From an uncultured Lentisphaerota bacterium (GTDB lineage: Bacteria > Verrucomicrobiota > Kiritimatiellia > CAIQIC01), in NCBI GenBank assembly GCA_903889245.1, contig CAISWQ010000046.1, forward strand, positions 1-64,000: a stretch of DNA of 64,000 bases, given 5' to 3'. Shown here piece after piece: positions 24,385-33,243 of the stretch. Within the stretch, counting starts at the first letter, position 1; each line of letters opens with the position of its first letter. Both the position numbers and the translations under genes were made by a program. The notes beneath the pieces are model-generated. The model worked only from the letters and a program-made list of their open reading frames with translations, was not told the origin of the DNA and did no database searches.

Positions 24385-25389
24385 TCATTTTTCGCGCACG
24401 CTCTGGTCGGCCGTGTAGTTGTTTTTCTTTTCCTTGGATCCGTTGATCTCGCTGCGGCTGATACCTTTTGAGTTGTCGAAGAACGCCTTCAGGGTGATGT
24501 CGGCATGTTTGACCGTCAGGTCGAGTTCCATGCCTTCTTCCTTCAGGCGGACCATGGCTGCATTGGCATTGGAGATGACCAGCCCGGTGATCTCGATCGT
24601 CTTGTGATAGCTCCCTTGATTGCCTTCGATCACCGCTGGCGTTCTTCCGCGGCCGCGCTCGCCAATGATGGTCACATTGCGGAAGACACCTCTGGCACCA
24701 TTCCCGTAGCTGCCCCAGCCGAGCTGAATCGGAACGCAGTTCTGGATCATCTTGATGGTGGTGTTCTCCACCAGCATATCGTTATACACCTTGATCGCAT
24801 CGTCGCCGCACTCGAGATAACAATCCCGGATGGTTGAACCCTTGGCCGCTTGAAGACCGTCGCTGTGGTTGTGCCAACCGCCCCGGTTATCAAGGCCGCG
24901 CACATGTTCTAGGTGGAAGCGAGCCCCGTCCGCGCCGGTCCACATGAAAGTGAGTGGATTAAGTACCGTCAGGTTGGTCACCGTCACAGCGATCTTGCCC
25001 CATCCCAGAATGGCCGAATAGGGCAGGCAGCGCCCGCCGCCATCCATGCCTTTGTCGTGCAGCAGGCCGGCGGTATCCGTCCCATAGAGGATGGAGGTTT
25101 TTTCGTCCGCGCCCGCGATGGTGCAACTATGCTTGAGAGTGAACTGGCCTGTGACGCGGGTGTTGACAGCGATGGTGATCCGCTTCACCTCTTCGGGTAC
25201 GTTCCAGATGCCCGACATCTCCTGATCCCGCTTGAAATCTATGCGACCCGATGAGAGAAACAAGAAATGCCCGGCCTGCGCCTCCCACACGCATTTACCG
25301 CTGAAGCTTTGCTGGAGCGTGGCAACCGACTGCGCCTGGACCACGGGGAGGAGCCCCGTGGTCAGCAGAAAGGGAAGCAATCTTCTCAT
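24385..25389 (-). CDS. Secreted right-handed beta-helix protein (GH28/GH49 or pectate-lyase-like)
   Basis: The 334-residue product starts MRRLLPFLLTTGLLPVVQAQ. It shows the coil periodicity of parallel beta-helix enzymes: TVTNLTVLNP, FHLEHVRGLD, TIRDCYLECG and VFRNVTIIG. CGDDAIKVY is the aspartate pair motif seen in GH28 polygalacturonases and GH49 dextranases, and NHSDGLQAAKGS precedes it. It therefore probably cleaves a polysaccharide, possibly a uronic acid polymer. The later GH28 G-H-G and R-I-K motifs were not found. GGAGAAA precedes the ATG. It lies 13 bp behind the next gene in the same operon. Confidence 0.75.
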   Translation of the reverse strand: MRRLLPFLLTTGLLPVVQAQSVATLQQSFSGKCVWEAQAGHFLFLSSGRIDFKRDQEMSGIWNVPEEVKRITIAVNTRVTGQFTLKHSCTIAGADEKTSILYGTDTAGLLHDKGMDGGGRCLPYSAILGWGKIAVTVTNLTVLNPLTFMWTGADGARFHLEHVRGLDNRGGWHNHSDGLQAAKGSTIRDCYLECGDDAIKVYNDMLVENTTIKMIQNCVPIQLGWGSYGNGARGVFRNVTIIGERGRGRTPAVIEGNQGSYHKTIEITGLVISNANAAMVRLKEEGMELDLTVKHADITLKAFFDNSKGISRSEINGSKEKKNNYTADQSVREK

Positions 25390-25402
25390 TAGATTTCTCC
25401 GG

Positions 25403-27247
25403 TTACGGCGCGGGTTTGGCGGCAACGTCGTCGAGGACGGCGAGGAGTGCGTGGTAATTCTCGACGAGCAGGCCCTCGTAGCCGTGGCCGCCGCCCTGCC
25501 AGTCGCGCCAGTCGCGCGACATGCCGCTGGCCTCAAAGCCCTGGAACTCGCCACGCGCGTAGCCGGCGAGCATCGGGTGGAAAATCTTCCGCGCGTCGGC
25601 GACGCGGCCGAGCTGGTAGAGCGCCTTGATCGTGTAGTAGGCCCAGCAGCCGGTCGCGCCGCCGTTCTCATAATACTGGAAGCCATCGCTGCCATCCTCC
25701 AGCCGCGGCACGCCGTGGATTTTCGGGTCGTTGTCGTGGAAAACATAGTCGCCCTTTTTCACCGGCACGAGGTTGCCGGGCAGGCCGAGGCTGAAGTTCG
25801 TGAAGCCGACCGCCTGCATCTTGGCGAGCAGCTTGTCCATCACGGCGTGCGCCGTCGCGTCGTCGAGCAGGCCCGCGGTGATGGCGACGCCCTGCACGAA
25901 GGTGAACCAGTAGTCGTGCAGTTGGCCGTCCTTGCTCTTCCAGCCGGCGAGCACGCCGGTCGCGGGATTGAGGAAGGTCGGCGCGTAGGCGGCGCGCAGC
26001 TTCGCAGCCTTGCCGGCGAACTCCTTGGCGTCGTCAGCGCGCTCCAGTTTGCGGGCGAGGTCGCTGAACAGGCGGCACGCGCGGTAGGCGAGCGCGTTGG
26101 CGTAGGCGTCCTCGTGCCCGAAGTTGATCGTGTCCCACCAGTTCGAGGGCCGCTTCTCGCGCAGCGGGCGGTCGCCGTAGTTGCCGGTGCCCTCATACTC
26201 GATCAGGCCGTTGCCATCGCGGTCGCGCGCCATCATTTCGCGGGCGAGGGTGAGCAGTTGCGCGTAGTGCGCGCGCGCCCACGGCAGGTCGGGCTGGCCC
26301 TCGGCGTAGAGGCACGCGGCGATCAGCAGCGAGGGGTGGACGTCGAGCGAATTCCACGGCGTACTCCAGCCGGCGATGTCCATGTGATCGGGGCCCGGAC
26401 CGTAGCCGATCTGGCCGTAGCCCTTCGCGCCGGAGAGGTAGCGGTCGAGCGTCATGCGCACGAGGTCTAGGCACGTCAGGTCGCCGACCAGCGGCGGCGC
26501 GGCGCGCGCGACCTCGGCGTAGGTGAAGACCGAGAAGGTCACCGGGTCGCTCGACGCGTTGTTCGCGAGCATGTGGCCGCGCGGGTTGATCTGGAAGATG
26601 TTCAGGAAGTCGCGGCGGAAGCCGTCGTAGAGCGGGTTGTTCGCGACGCCCGGCAGCGCGGGATGAATCGCGGCGGCTTCGAGCTGGTATTCGATGCGTT
26701 TCTGCGCCGCGGTCGCCGGCGGGAACTCGATGCGCACGAACGGGCCGGGCTGGAGGCGCCGCCGCGCCTCGTAGTCGAGCTTCGCGCCGGGCGCGCCACC
26801 GGTGATGCGCAGCGAGCCCATATCCGGCAAATGCAGCACGCACGGCAACGCCACGCGCCGCTCGCCGGGCTGGATCAGGCCGAGCAACGTCGCGTGGTTG
26901 GCCTTCTGGTTGAAGGTGAGGACCAGCGGCGGCGCGCCGCTGACGAAGTCGGAAACCAGCGTCAGGGTTTTCTCGCCGCACTGTACGCGCCAGAGTGGCT
27001 GGTCGTTCAGGGTGTAGGTGAACGCGTCGGTCTTCTTCAGTCCCGCCAGCGCGGCGTTGGTCGGCAGCAGCGCCGGGTTCTGCTGGACTTTCCCCTGACC
27101 GAGCGAATCCACGGAGAAGAAATTGAACGCCGGCTGGTTCGGCGCGAGCCCCACCGCCAGATGCTTCGACTCAAAATCCGGCGCGGCTGTACACATCAGG
27201 GCTACCGAGCAAAAGCCAACTACACTAATCCCGGCCGACGTCTTCAT
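25403..27247 (-). CDS. Secreted (alpha/alpha)6-barrel glycosidase-like protein
   Basis: The 614-residue protein starts MKTSAGISVVGFCSVALM. An N-terminal beta domain spans to about residue 215, and a helical six-hairpin domain follows with PSNWWDTINFGHEDAYANAL, DGNGLIEYEGTG and FQYYENGGATGCW. This arrangement resembles GH63/GH116-type or related glycosidases. Candidate acids lie in WWDT and YYENGG, but no family is certain. AAGGAAA fixes the start; the track to 27649 is a shadow of the DUF429 gene. It is cotranscribed with the beta-helix gene. Confidence 0.7.
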   Translation of the reverse strand: MKTSAGISVVGFCSVALMCTAAPDFESKHLAVGLAPNQPAFNFFSVDSLGQGKVQQNPALLPTNAALAGLKKTDAFTYTLNDQPLWRVQCGEKTLTLVSDFVSGAPPLVLTFNQKANHATLLGLIQPGERRVALPCVLHLPDMGSLRITGGAPGAKLDYEARRRLQPGPFVRIEFPPATAAQKRIEYQLEAAAIHPALPGVANNPLYDGFRRDFLNIFQINPRGHMLANNASSDPVTFSVFTYAEVARAAPPLVGDLTCLDLVRMTLDRYLSGAKGYGQIGYGPGPDHMDIAGWSTPWNSLDVHPSLLIAACLYAEGQPDLPWARAHYAQLLTLAREMMARDRDGNGLIEYEGTGNYGDRPLREKRPSNWWDTINFGHEDAYANALAYRACRLFSDLARKLERADDAKEFAGKAAKLRAAYAPTFLNPATGVLAGWKSKDGQLHDYWFTFVQGVAITAGLLDDATAHAVMDKLLAKMQAVGFTNFSLGLPGNLVPVKKGDYVFHDNDPKIHGVPRLEDGSDGFQYYENGGATGCWAYYTIKALYQLGRVADARKIFHPMLAGYARGEFQGFEASGMSRDWRDWQGGGHGYEGLLVENYHALLAVLDDVAAKPAP

Positions 27248-27266
27248 GGGTTTCCTTTCATTGAAG

Positions 27267-28136
27267 TCAGTGACGCCCCTTTGCGGGGTCTTGTCGCGCC
27301 AGCAGTATTTGTGGATCGACAATCCATCCCTCGAAAACATCGCAGTCACCGGGGATGCCGTGCGGAGGCTTCTTGCAGCGTGCCGACCAGGCCGCTTGCA
27401 CAACGCACAGCACAGCATCGAGCGCATCGCCTGTCGGGTCTGCTTCCGCCAAGGTTCGCGCTGCCTGGGAGAGCTGAAGCTGCAAGCCATAATCAAGGGT
27501 GATGCGTGTCTGTAGATTGTCCAGAATCCTGATCCGCGTAACTTTGTGCTCCGCCGTTTGTCGACGGCGTTCATCGGCCTTGTACTTTCCGCCAGCCGCG
27601 TACCGCTGTGCCACCAATTTGGGATAAGCCTCCACTGCCACACGGGCATCGGCTTGCGGATTCATTGGCAGGGCAGATACGCCCGCCTGAAGAAGTCGAG
27701 GAACGCCACCAAAAAACATTTTCGCCACGGGAACACCGTAAAGCATCATCGGACTGCACGATCTGGCGAGGCGATCGGTTTCCCGCATATGATGCCGGTC
27801 ACCATATGATCGCTGCGTTCGATACTTGGTCAGCCAAGCCGCAAATCCATGTGCGTCGAGCTGTGAAACCCAGCGTACGAAAGTCATCCAATCTTCATGC
27901 CCTCTGCCCTGTTCGGCCAGCAAGCGGCGCGGTTGCCCAAAAGGGAAATCAAACCCGGCCCACCATGGGCCGGGACGTTGCAGGAAGAGTTCAAAATCGG
28001 CAAATGAACAGAACCGCTCCACGTACTCCACATTCAAACAGACGCCATCGAGATAAGCTGATGCACAGGTGATGGGTTTGGCAACGCTGGGTGCGCTGGT
28101 GAAATCGAGCCCATAAACTTTAAGCACCATACTCAT
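27267..28136 (-). CDS. DUF429-domain protein (predicted RNase H-like fold)
   Basis: The 289-residue cytoplasmic protein opens with VYGLDFTSAPSVAKPITCA. The G-x-D-F-[ST]-S-A-P plus KPI pattern is typical of DUF429, which is predicted to be an RNase H-like nuclease. Further conserved stretches are GFDFPFG, EAYPKL and GDALDAVLC near the end. No signal peptide is present, unlike its neighbours. Its start overlaps the sulfatase stop by ATGA. The role in a sulfatase operon is unclear. Confidence 0.75.
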   Translation of the reverse strand: MSMVLKVYGLDFTSAPSVAKPITCASAYLDGVCLNVEYVERFCSFADFELFLQRPGPWWAGFDFPFGQPRRLLAEQGRGHEDWMTFVRWVSQLDAHGFAAWLTKYRTQRSYGDRHHMRETDRLARSCSPMMLYGVPVAKMFFGGVPRLLQAGVSALPMNPQADARVAVEAYPKLVAQRYAAGGKYKADERRRQTAEHKVTRIRILDNLQTRITLDYGLQLQLSQAARTLAEADPTGDALDAVLCVVQAAWSARCKKPPHGIPGDCDVFEGWIVDPQILLARQDPAKGRH

Positions 28137-29701
28137 TTTTGTTTCTTCAGCTTCAGCTCGTCCATCCGCGCTTGCATGCGCGCGGCGATATCGGGATGCT
28201 GCGCGATGACATTGGTGTGCTCCGGCAGGTCGTCCTTGAGGTTATAGAGCTGGGCGGTGGGCGCGTCAGGCTTCACCTTGCCATCGGCGGTGATGTCGCT
28301 GTTGACCAGGCCGAGCTGCACGTAGGGCGCGCCCCACTGCGGGCCGGTCGGCACCTGTACGGTCATGCCGGCGGAACCTTGCTTGGGGATATAGAGCCAG
28401 TCGCCCTGGCGCAGCGCATGGCCGCCGGTGCCGAGGAACGACGCCTCGGTGCGCTTCACCGGCGCGTGCGCCGGATCGATGAACGCCGCGAGCTCGCTCG
28501 CGCCATCGGGCGAGGCTCCGTCGGGCAGCTTCGCGCCCACGGCCTCGGCCAGCGTCGCCATGCAGTCCACCTGTGTGAACATAGGCTGGCGGATACTGCC
28601 CGCCGGGATGCGGCCGGGCCAGCGCGCGAGCAGCGGTACGCGATGCCCGCCTTCCCAAGCATCGGTCTTCTGCCCGAGCAGCACGCCGTTGGGCCGGTGG
28701 GCCGAGGTCAGCACGTCGTTGTTGAGTACGGCGCCGTTGTCGCTGGTGAAGATGACCAGTGTGTTCTGCGCGAGGCCCCGCTGCTCCAGCGCATCGAGTA
28801 CCGTGCCCAGGCAATGATCGAGCTGCTGGATGTAATCGCCGTAGAGCTTGACGCCGCTCTGGCCGCGGAATTCCGGCGCGGGATCGATCGGCACATGCGG
28901 CGCGGCAAACGCGAGATAGAGGAAGAACGGCGTGTCTTTCGTCTGCTGCGCGAAGAATTGTACCGCCTTCTCCGCGAGGATGAAGTCGATCCGGTCATCG
29001 GGCCGCGCCTGCTGCGCCGCCTTGCCACCGCTCATCACGCCGTGCGGGCCTTTCGATTTATCCACGCGGATCGGGTCGGTGGGGTCGAGGCCCACGACGC
29101 GGTGGTTCTCGACGAAGACCAGCGGTGGCTCGTTGTGCGTCCGCGGCGTGCCGAAGAAATAGTCGAAGCCGATCTCCAGCGGCCCCGGCTTCAGCTCCTG
29201 ATTCCAGTCCGGATCGCCGTTGCGCCCGAACCCGTTGTGCCACTTGCCGAGCGCGGCCGTGCGGTAGCCGGCGGATTTCAGCAGCGATGGCAGCGTGACC
29301 TGGCCCTCGTGAAAATAGAGTGAGTAGTCGTTCTTGCGCTTCGCGTGCTGGAGCAACGTGCCGGAGAGAATCGCGTAGCGCGAGGGATTGCAGACGCCGC
29401 ACGTCGAGTGCGCGTCGGTGAACCGCACGCCGTCGCGCGCGAGCTGGTCCATGCGCGGCGTCTTGATTTTCGTCGCGCCATAGCAGCCCACGTCTCCGGC
29501 GCCGAGATCATCGGCGATGATGAATAGGATGTTGGGTCGTGGGGTTGGCGGTGTGGCCGCTGTACACGCCAACGCCAAACCCAGCATCACCAGCCCTGCA
29601 ATCCGGCGACCGCCATGCGCTGGGCACAACCACCGCTGCGCGTGGACCACCCTTGTCGCCACCAGCGCTCCTCCCCTCCAACCGCTCTGCGTATTATTCA
29701 T
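28133..29701 (-). CDS. Secreted sulfatase (S1 family)
   Basis: The 522-residue product has an N-terminal extension of about 30 residues before a hydrophobic signal (IAGLVMLGLALACTA). IIADDLGAGD (Asp64, Asp65) and CNPSR (Cys104) mark the active site; GKWHNG and FTSDNGA follow. KLYNLKDDLPEHTN-like text near the C-terminus is the usual S1 ending. AAGGAA supports the ATG, but a start closer to the signal (Met39) is possible. It is coupled to the DUF429 gene. Confidence 0.92.
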   Translation of the reverse strand: MNNTQSGWRGGALVATRVVHAQRWLCPAHGGRRIAGLVMLGLALACTAATPPTPRPNILFIIADDLGAGDVGCYGATKIKTPRMDQLARDGVRFTDAHSTCGVCNPSRYAILSGTLLQHAKRKNDYSLYFHEGQVTLPSLLKSAGYRTAALGKWHNGFGRNGDPDWNQELKPGPLEIGFDYFFGTPRTHNEPPLVFVENHRVVGLDPTDPIRVDKSKGPHGVMSGGKAAQQARPDDRIDFILAEKAVQFFAQQTKDTPFFLYLAFAAPHVPIDPAPEFRGQSGVKLYGDYIQQLDHCLGTVLDALEQRGLAQNTLVIFTSDNGAVLNNDVLTSAHRPNGVLLGQKTDAWEGGHRVPLLARWPGRIPAGSIRQPMFTQVDCMATLAEAVGAKLPDGASPDGASELAAFIDPAHAPVKRTEASFLGTGGHALRQGDWLYIPKQGSAGMTVQVPTGPQWGAPYVQLGLVNSDITADGKVKPDAPTAQLYNLKDDLPEHTNVIAQHPDIAARMQARMDELKLKKQK

Positions 29702-29775
29702 ATTCCTTAACCTCGGGGTACGCGCAGCCTCCCCGGCCGCGGCCGGCTGCTCTGTTAATACAGCACCCATCTTCC

Positions 29776-29819
29776 GCGAGGATAATTGCAGAGTTGTACA
29801 ACTCTGCAATTATCCTCGC
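29776..29819. repeat. 44-bp perfect palindrome, TTGTACAA family copy A
   Basis: The centre is at 29797/29798 and all 22 base pairs match. The inner 26 bp are the family core (ATTGCAGAGTTGT and complement). The outer nine on each side (GCGAGGATA) are an inverted copy of flanking sequence. The stop codon of the winged-helix gene lies inside it (29810-29812). Confidence 0.95.
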
Positions 29820-30448
29820 CGCCATTCCTGGCGCACCAGCTCAAACAATTCATCATGCAGCGGTGTTCGCATGGTCTTGTTCAAACCGAACGCGATGGTT
29901 TTTTTCTTCCGGGTACGGCTCACGTAACCCCTGCGCGCCAGTTTGGCCATGTGCCGGCTGACGGCCGCCTCCGACATCCGCAAGGTGCCGGTCAGAACGT
30001 CAACACGCGCCTCCCGGCCTTTGCTCAAGTGCCGCAGCAACTGCAGACGCCGCACATTGGTAAAAGCCGTGGCCGCCTCGAAGATCAGGGCCTGCACCTT
30101 CGCGGCGGGGGAAGGATCATTGCAGAGTTGTACAACTCTGCAATGATGCAGGGCTTGGTCGGGATGCTTGAGCAGACCCAAGACCCAGGCCGAGACCCGC
30201 CCACTAAACGTTCGCTGGCCATAGGGTGAGCGCGGCTGGCAGTAGGCCCACACGCCCGAGCGCCGTTGCTGGATCAGGCCGGCTGACACCAAGCGCCGGA
30301 TCTGTGTTGATACGACATAGAGTGGCAACTGGAGTTCTGCCGCCAAGGCCGAGGGCGACAGCTCTTCGCCCCTGGCCAGGCATGACAGCAAAGCCAAGCG
30401 GGTCTGACACGCCAGCGCCCGCGCCACCTGCATGATGATTTCGTCCAT
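29810..30448 (-). CDS. Double winged-helix (ArsR/MarR-like) transcription regulator with a palindrome-encoded linker
   Basis: The 212-residue product holds two homologous HTH domains. The first (about residues 3-70) contains TRLALLSCLARGEELS and the second (about 112-185) VRRLQLLRHLSKGRE followed by AAVSRHMAKLARRGYVSR. Each has the helix-turn-helix plus wing of ArsR-type regulators. The linker includes HHCRVVQLCND, which is the translation of a TTGTACAA palindrome. The start is uncertain: an ATG at 30490 would add IAELYNSAI, again palindrome-encoded, and a TTG at 30580 is also in frame. No good ribosome-binding site marks any of them. Confidence 0.7.
   Translation of the reverse strand: MDEIIMQVARALACQTRLALLSCLARGEELSPSALAAELQLPLYVVSTQIRRLVSAGLIQQRRSGVWAYCQPRSPYGQRTFSGRVSAWVLGLLKHPDQALHHCRVVQLCNDPSPAAKVQALIFEAATAFTNVRRLQLLRHLSKGREARVDVLTGTLRMSEAAVSRHMAKLARRGYVSRTRKKKTIAFGLNKTMRTPLHDELFELVRQEWRRG
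30116..30147. repeat. 32-bp perfect palindrome, TTGTACAA family copy B, inside a coding sequence
   Basis: The centre is at 30131/30132. The same 26-bp core as copies A and C is present, flanked by ATC and GAT. It lies in frame between the two DNA-binding domains of the regulator. Confidence 0.95.
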
Positions 30449-30461
30449 AGCGGGCTGCATA

Positions 30462-30487
30462 ATTGCAGAGTTGTACAACTCTGCAAT
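30462..30487. repeat. 26-bp perfect palindrome, TTGTACAA family copy C
   Basis: The centre is at 30474/30475. It lies just before the most likely start of the regulator gene and remains open in that frame, encoding IAELYNSAI if translation starts at 30490. Confidence 0.95.
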
Positions 30488-30590
30488 CATTATTTCTGCT
30501 GGGCGATCACGATGCGCCCCGTGGCGAAAGGCAAACAACCGGAGCGTTCCGGTGCCAGAAGCACACGTGTGCGCTGACAAGGTTCTTCGT

Positions 30591-30601
30591 GGGGGGGGGG
30601 G
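30591..30601. repeat. Run of eleven G
   Basis: A homopolymer between the regulator and the next sulfatase stop. It could be a length-variable tract or an assembly error, and no reading frame crosses it. Confidence 0.6.
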
Positions 30602-30617
30602 CTATCGGGTCTGATCG

Positions 30618-32096
30618 TCAGCGGATTTTCTGGTCGGGCAGTTCGGGTTTGATGCCCTGGTCGAGCGGCATGGTGTCCTTGTCCGGCGTCAGCCCCGCGG
30701 TGGCCATCAGCGCGGCGAGCTGCGCCTCCAGCCTGGCGCGGGTGGCCGCGTGCTGCGGCACGGCGGCAAGGTTGTGCAGTTCACCAGGATCGGCGGTCAG
30801 TTGATAGAACTCCGGCTGATGCCGGTCGGGTTTGCCATCGCCATGCGGGTAGCGGATGAATTTCCACTCGTCGGTGCGCAGCCCGCGCACGTTCGGCGTG
30901 TAGGGGAACTGTTTCTCGTAGTTATATTCGTAGAACCACGCGGTCCGCCACGCGCTGTCGCCCGCGTTCGCCAGCTTGACCCACGACCGGCCCTGAATGT
31001 TCGCGAACGCCGGCACACCGCACAGCTCCAGCACGCTCGGCGCGATATCCAGCGTGAGCGCCTGCTGCGCGATGACCTTGCCCGCCGGCAGGCCGGGGCC
31101 GCGCGCGATCAGCGGAATGCGGATGCTCGGCTCGTGCATAGTGCGCTTATCCACCATGCCGTGCTCGCCCTCGAGCAGGCCGTTGTCGCCCATGAAAACA
31201 ATCAGCGTGCGCTCAAGCTGGCCGCTCGCGCGCAGAAACTCCACGAGCCGGCCGACGCTGTCATCCACGCTCAAGATCGTGCCCCAGTAAGCGTGGACCA
31301 TGTTCTCGAAATCCTTGACCGCCTCCGGCCGGCTGTCGGGAAATTTTTTGCGCCAGTCGAACAGCGGCCCGTAGATGCCGTGCCACGTCGTCAACCGCTG
31401 GCGGATCCACTCCGGCTTGTCGTCTAGCATGAATGCGCTCGCCGGGTACGGCACGCGGACGGCGTCGAACGCGTGCGCGTATTTCGGCTCCGGAAAATAG
31501 AACGAGTGCGGCGCCTTGTGGCCGAGGCACAGCGCCCACGGCTGGCCCGCCGCGCGCTGCTTGAGCCAGTCGAGCGCGTAGTCGGTGACGACCGTGGTGT
31601 AGTAGCCCGGCGGCGTCTCGCGCCGCTGGCCGTTCACGCACCACTCGGTGTCGAAATATTTGCCCTGCCCCTTGTGCGTGATGAACCAGTCGAAGCCCGG
31701 TCGCGGCGCGTCGTTGTTCTCGCCCATGTGCCACTTGCCGATGTAGGCCGTCGCGTAGCCCTGCTCGTGCAGCCGGCCCGGCCAGTGCGGCAGCGCGCCG
31801 GGCAGCTCGGTGAAGTTGTCGCGCACGCCGTGCCGGTGCGCATAGAGGCCGGTCAGGATGCTCGCGCGGCTCGGCGAGCACAGCGACGTCGTGCAGAACG
31901 TGTTCGCAAAGCGGACGCCGCCAGCGGCGAGCGCGTCAATGTTGGGCGTCCGCACGTGCGGCGAGCCGTAGCAGCCGAGCGCTGCCGGCCGCAGATCGTC
32001 GCAGAGGATGAACAGCACATTCGGCGGCGCGCCCCGACAGCTCAACGCGGAAGCGCCCAGCAGACCGAGGGCGCAGAGGAGGGTTTTCATGTTCAT
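30618..32096 (-). CDS. Secreted sulfatase (S1 family)
   Basis: The 492-residue product starts [24 protein letters not shown] carries the metal aspartates (33, 34), and CSPSR places the formylglycine cysteine at residue 73. [20 protein letters not shown] and [13 protein letters not shown] follow; the last is shared with iduronate- and mucin-type sulfatases. It acts on a sulfated sugar outside the cytoplasm. The upstream gap contains array 6. The ATG two codons later is an alternative start. Confidence 0.93.
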   Translation of the reverse strand: MNMKTLLCALGLLGASALSCRGAPPNVLFILCDDLRPAALGCYGSPHVRTPNIDALAAGGVRFANTFCTTSLCSPSRASILTGLYAHRHGVRDNFTELPGALPHWPGRLHEQGYATAYIGKWHMGENNDAPRPGFDWFITHKGQGKYFDTEWCVNGQRRETPPGYYTTVVTDYALDWLKQRAAGQPWALCLGHKAPHSFYFPEPKYAHAFDAVRVPYPASAFMLDDKPEWIRQRLTTWHGIYGPLFDWRKKFPDSRPEAVKDFENMVHAYWGTILSVDDSVGRLVEFLRASGQLERTLIVFMGDNGLLEGEHGMVDKRTMHEPSIRIPLIARGPGLPAGKVIAQQALTLDIAPSVLELCGVPAFANIQGRSWVKLANAGDSAWRTAWFYEYNYEKQFPYTPNVRGLRTDEWKFIRYPHGDGKPDRHQPEFYQLTADPGELHNLAAVPQHAATRARLEAQLAALMATAGLTPDKDTMPLDQGIKPELPDQKIR

Positions 32097-32130
32097 GTTA
32101 CCGTTCCCAACGTGGCAGCGCGCCGGATAT

Positions 32131-32209
32131 TTTCCAAGCCCTGGAAATTTTCACGCAAATTTTTCCAAGCCTTGGAAAAAGCCGCGCGAAATTTTCCAAG
32201 GCTTGGAAA
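32131..32209. repeat. Phased palindrome array 6 (3 copies)
   Basis: Centres lie at 32139, 32170 and 32201, spaced 31 and 31 bp. The copy nearest the sulfatase has one arm mismatch. The array starts 8 bp after the URO-D gene stop. Confidence 0.95.
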
Positions 32210-32217
32210 CCGAGGCG

Positions 32218-33243
32218 TCACGGGTTGCGCACGCTACCGAGCATGGCGTCGAGATTCGCGTGGGGCGTTTCCATCGCGAGCGTGCAGCCGGAACTCAAGA
32301 CGAACCGCGGGTGTTCCGCCGCCTGCACGGTAGCCACCGCCTCCCGACACGCGGTCGCCACGGCGGCCGGCGTGCCCTGCGCCAGCAGTCCCACGGGATC
32401 GAGGTTGCCCCAGATCGCCTTCGCCGGACCGAGCAGACGGCAGGCCTCGGCCAGGCTGACGAGGTGATCCAACTCTACGACGTCAGCACCGGACGCCGCC
32501 ATCTGCGGGAGCAGCTTGGTTGCGTTGCCGCAGATGTGTAGCGAGACCGGCACGTCGGTGGTCTGTTTGATCCGGGCGATGAGTTTCTGTTCGGCCGGCA
32601 GCGCCAGTTCGCCGTAGGCCGCCGGGCCCAGCAGGCCGGCGGGCGAATCGCCGCCGCTCAACATATCGGCGCCCGCCGCGGCGAGCGCGCCGGCGTAGGC
32701 AGCGGCATAGTCGGCGCAGCGTTCCATCAGGGCGGTGACAAATGGCGGATCGTCCACGGCCTTGAGCATCACGTTGCCAAGACCCATGAGCGCGCCCGCC
32801 AGGGAAAAAGGATACTGATCGAAACAGGCGACGATAAAAACATCCCGGCCCAGCGCCGCGTTGACGCGGGCGAGCGCCTCCAGCATGAGCGGGTAGCGGC
32901 CCTGGGTGGCCACGTCCGGCGCGGACAGGCGGTCAATGTCGCGTGCCGACTGGATGAGCGGCTCGCCAATGCCGCCGAAGGGTTGCTGGTCGGAAGCGGC
33001 GCCCACGCGCGCGCCCAGCGCCTCCGCGCTGACCCAGGTATCCGCCGAAAGCCAGACCGCGTCGGGCCGGAAGCGTTCGTAATAGCGGAGCACCGACTCG
33101 GCAAGGCGGGCCGCGTGCGTCGTGTAGTCGCGCAGCGAATAGCCCGCCACGCCCGCGCAGAAGTGCACCGCGAGCGGACCGGTGGGGACGCGCGGCACGC
33201 TTTCGCCGCGCAAGGCGGACTGCACGATGGCCTTGGAGTTCAT
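32218..33243 (-). CDS. Uroporphyrinogen decarboxylase-family protein (possible methyltransferase)
   Basis: The 341-residue cytoplasmic protein starts MNSKAIVQSALRGESVPRVP. It follows the URO-D fold sequence pattern seen in MtaA/CmuA corrinoid methyltransferases and in many uncharacterised PVC proteins: GGIGEPLI, VFIVACFDQYPF, ADMLSGGDSPAGLLGP, VSLHICGN and IWGNLDP. The HxCGN motif is a zinc-binding signature of the methyltransferase branch, so true heme synthesis is unlikely. It is the last gene of the DUF6807 operon and overlaps its neighbour by ATGA. Confidence 0.8.
   Translation of the reverse strand: MNSKAIVQSALRGESVPRVPTGPLAVHFCAGVAGYSLRDYTTHAARLAESVLRYYERFRPDAVWLSADTWVSAEALGARVGAASDQQPFGGIGEPLIQSARDIDRLSAPDVATQGRYPLMLEALARVNAALGRDVFIVACFDQYPFSLAGALMGLGNVMLKAVDDPPFVTALMERCADYAAAYAGALAAAGADMLSGGDSPAGLLGPAAYGELALPAEQKLIARIKQTTDVPVSLHICGNATKLLPQMAASGADVVELDHLVSLAEACRLLGPAKAIWGNLDPVGLLAQGTPAAVATACREAVATVQAAEHPRFVLSSGCTLAMETPHANLDAMLGSVRNP

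Noticed and set aside
32218-33243. hemE, heme biosynthesis
   Set aside because: The HxCGN motif and the sugar-oxidoreductase neighbourhood fit the methyltransferase-like branch of the URO-D family better than uroporphyrinogen decarboxylase.
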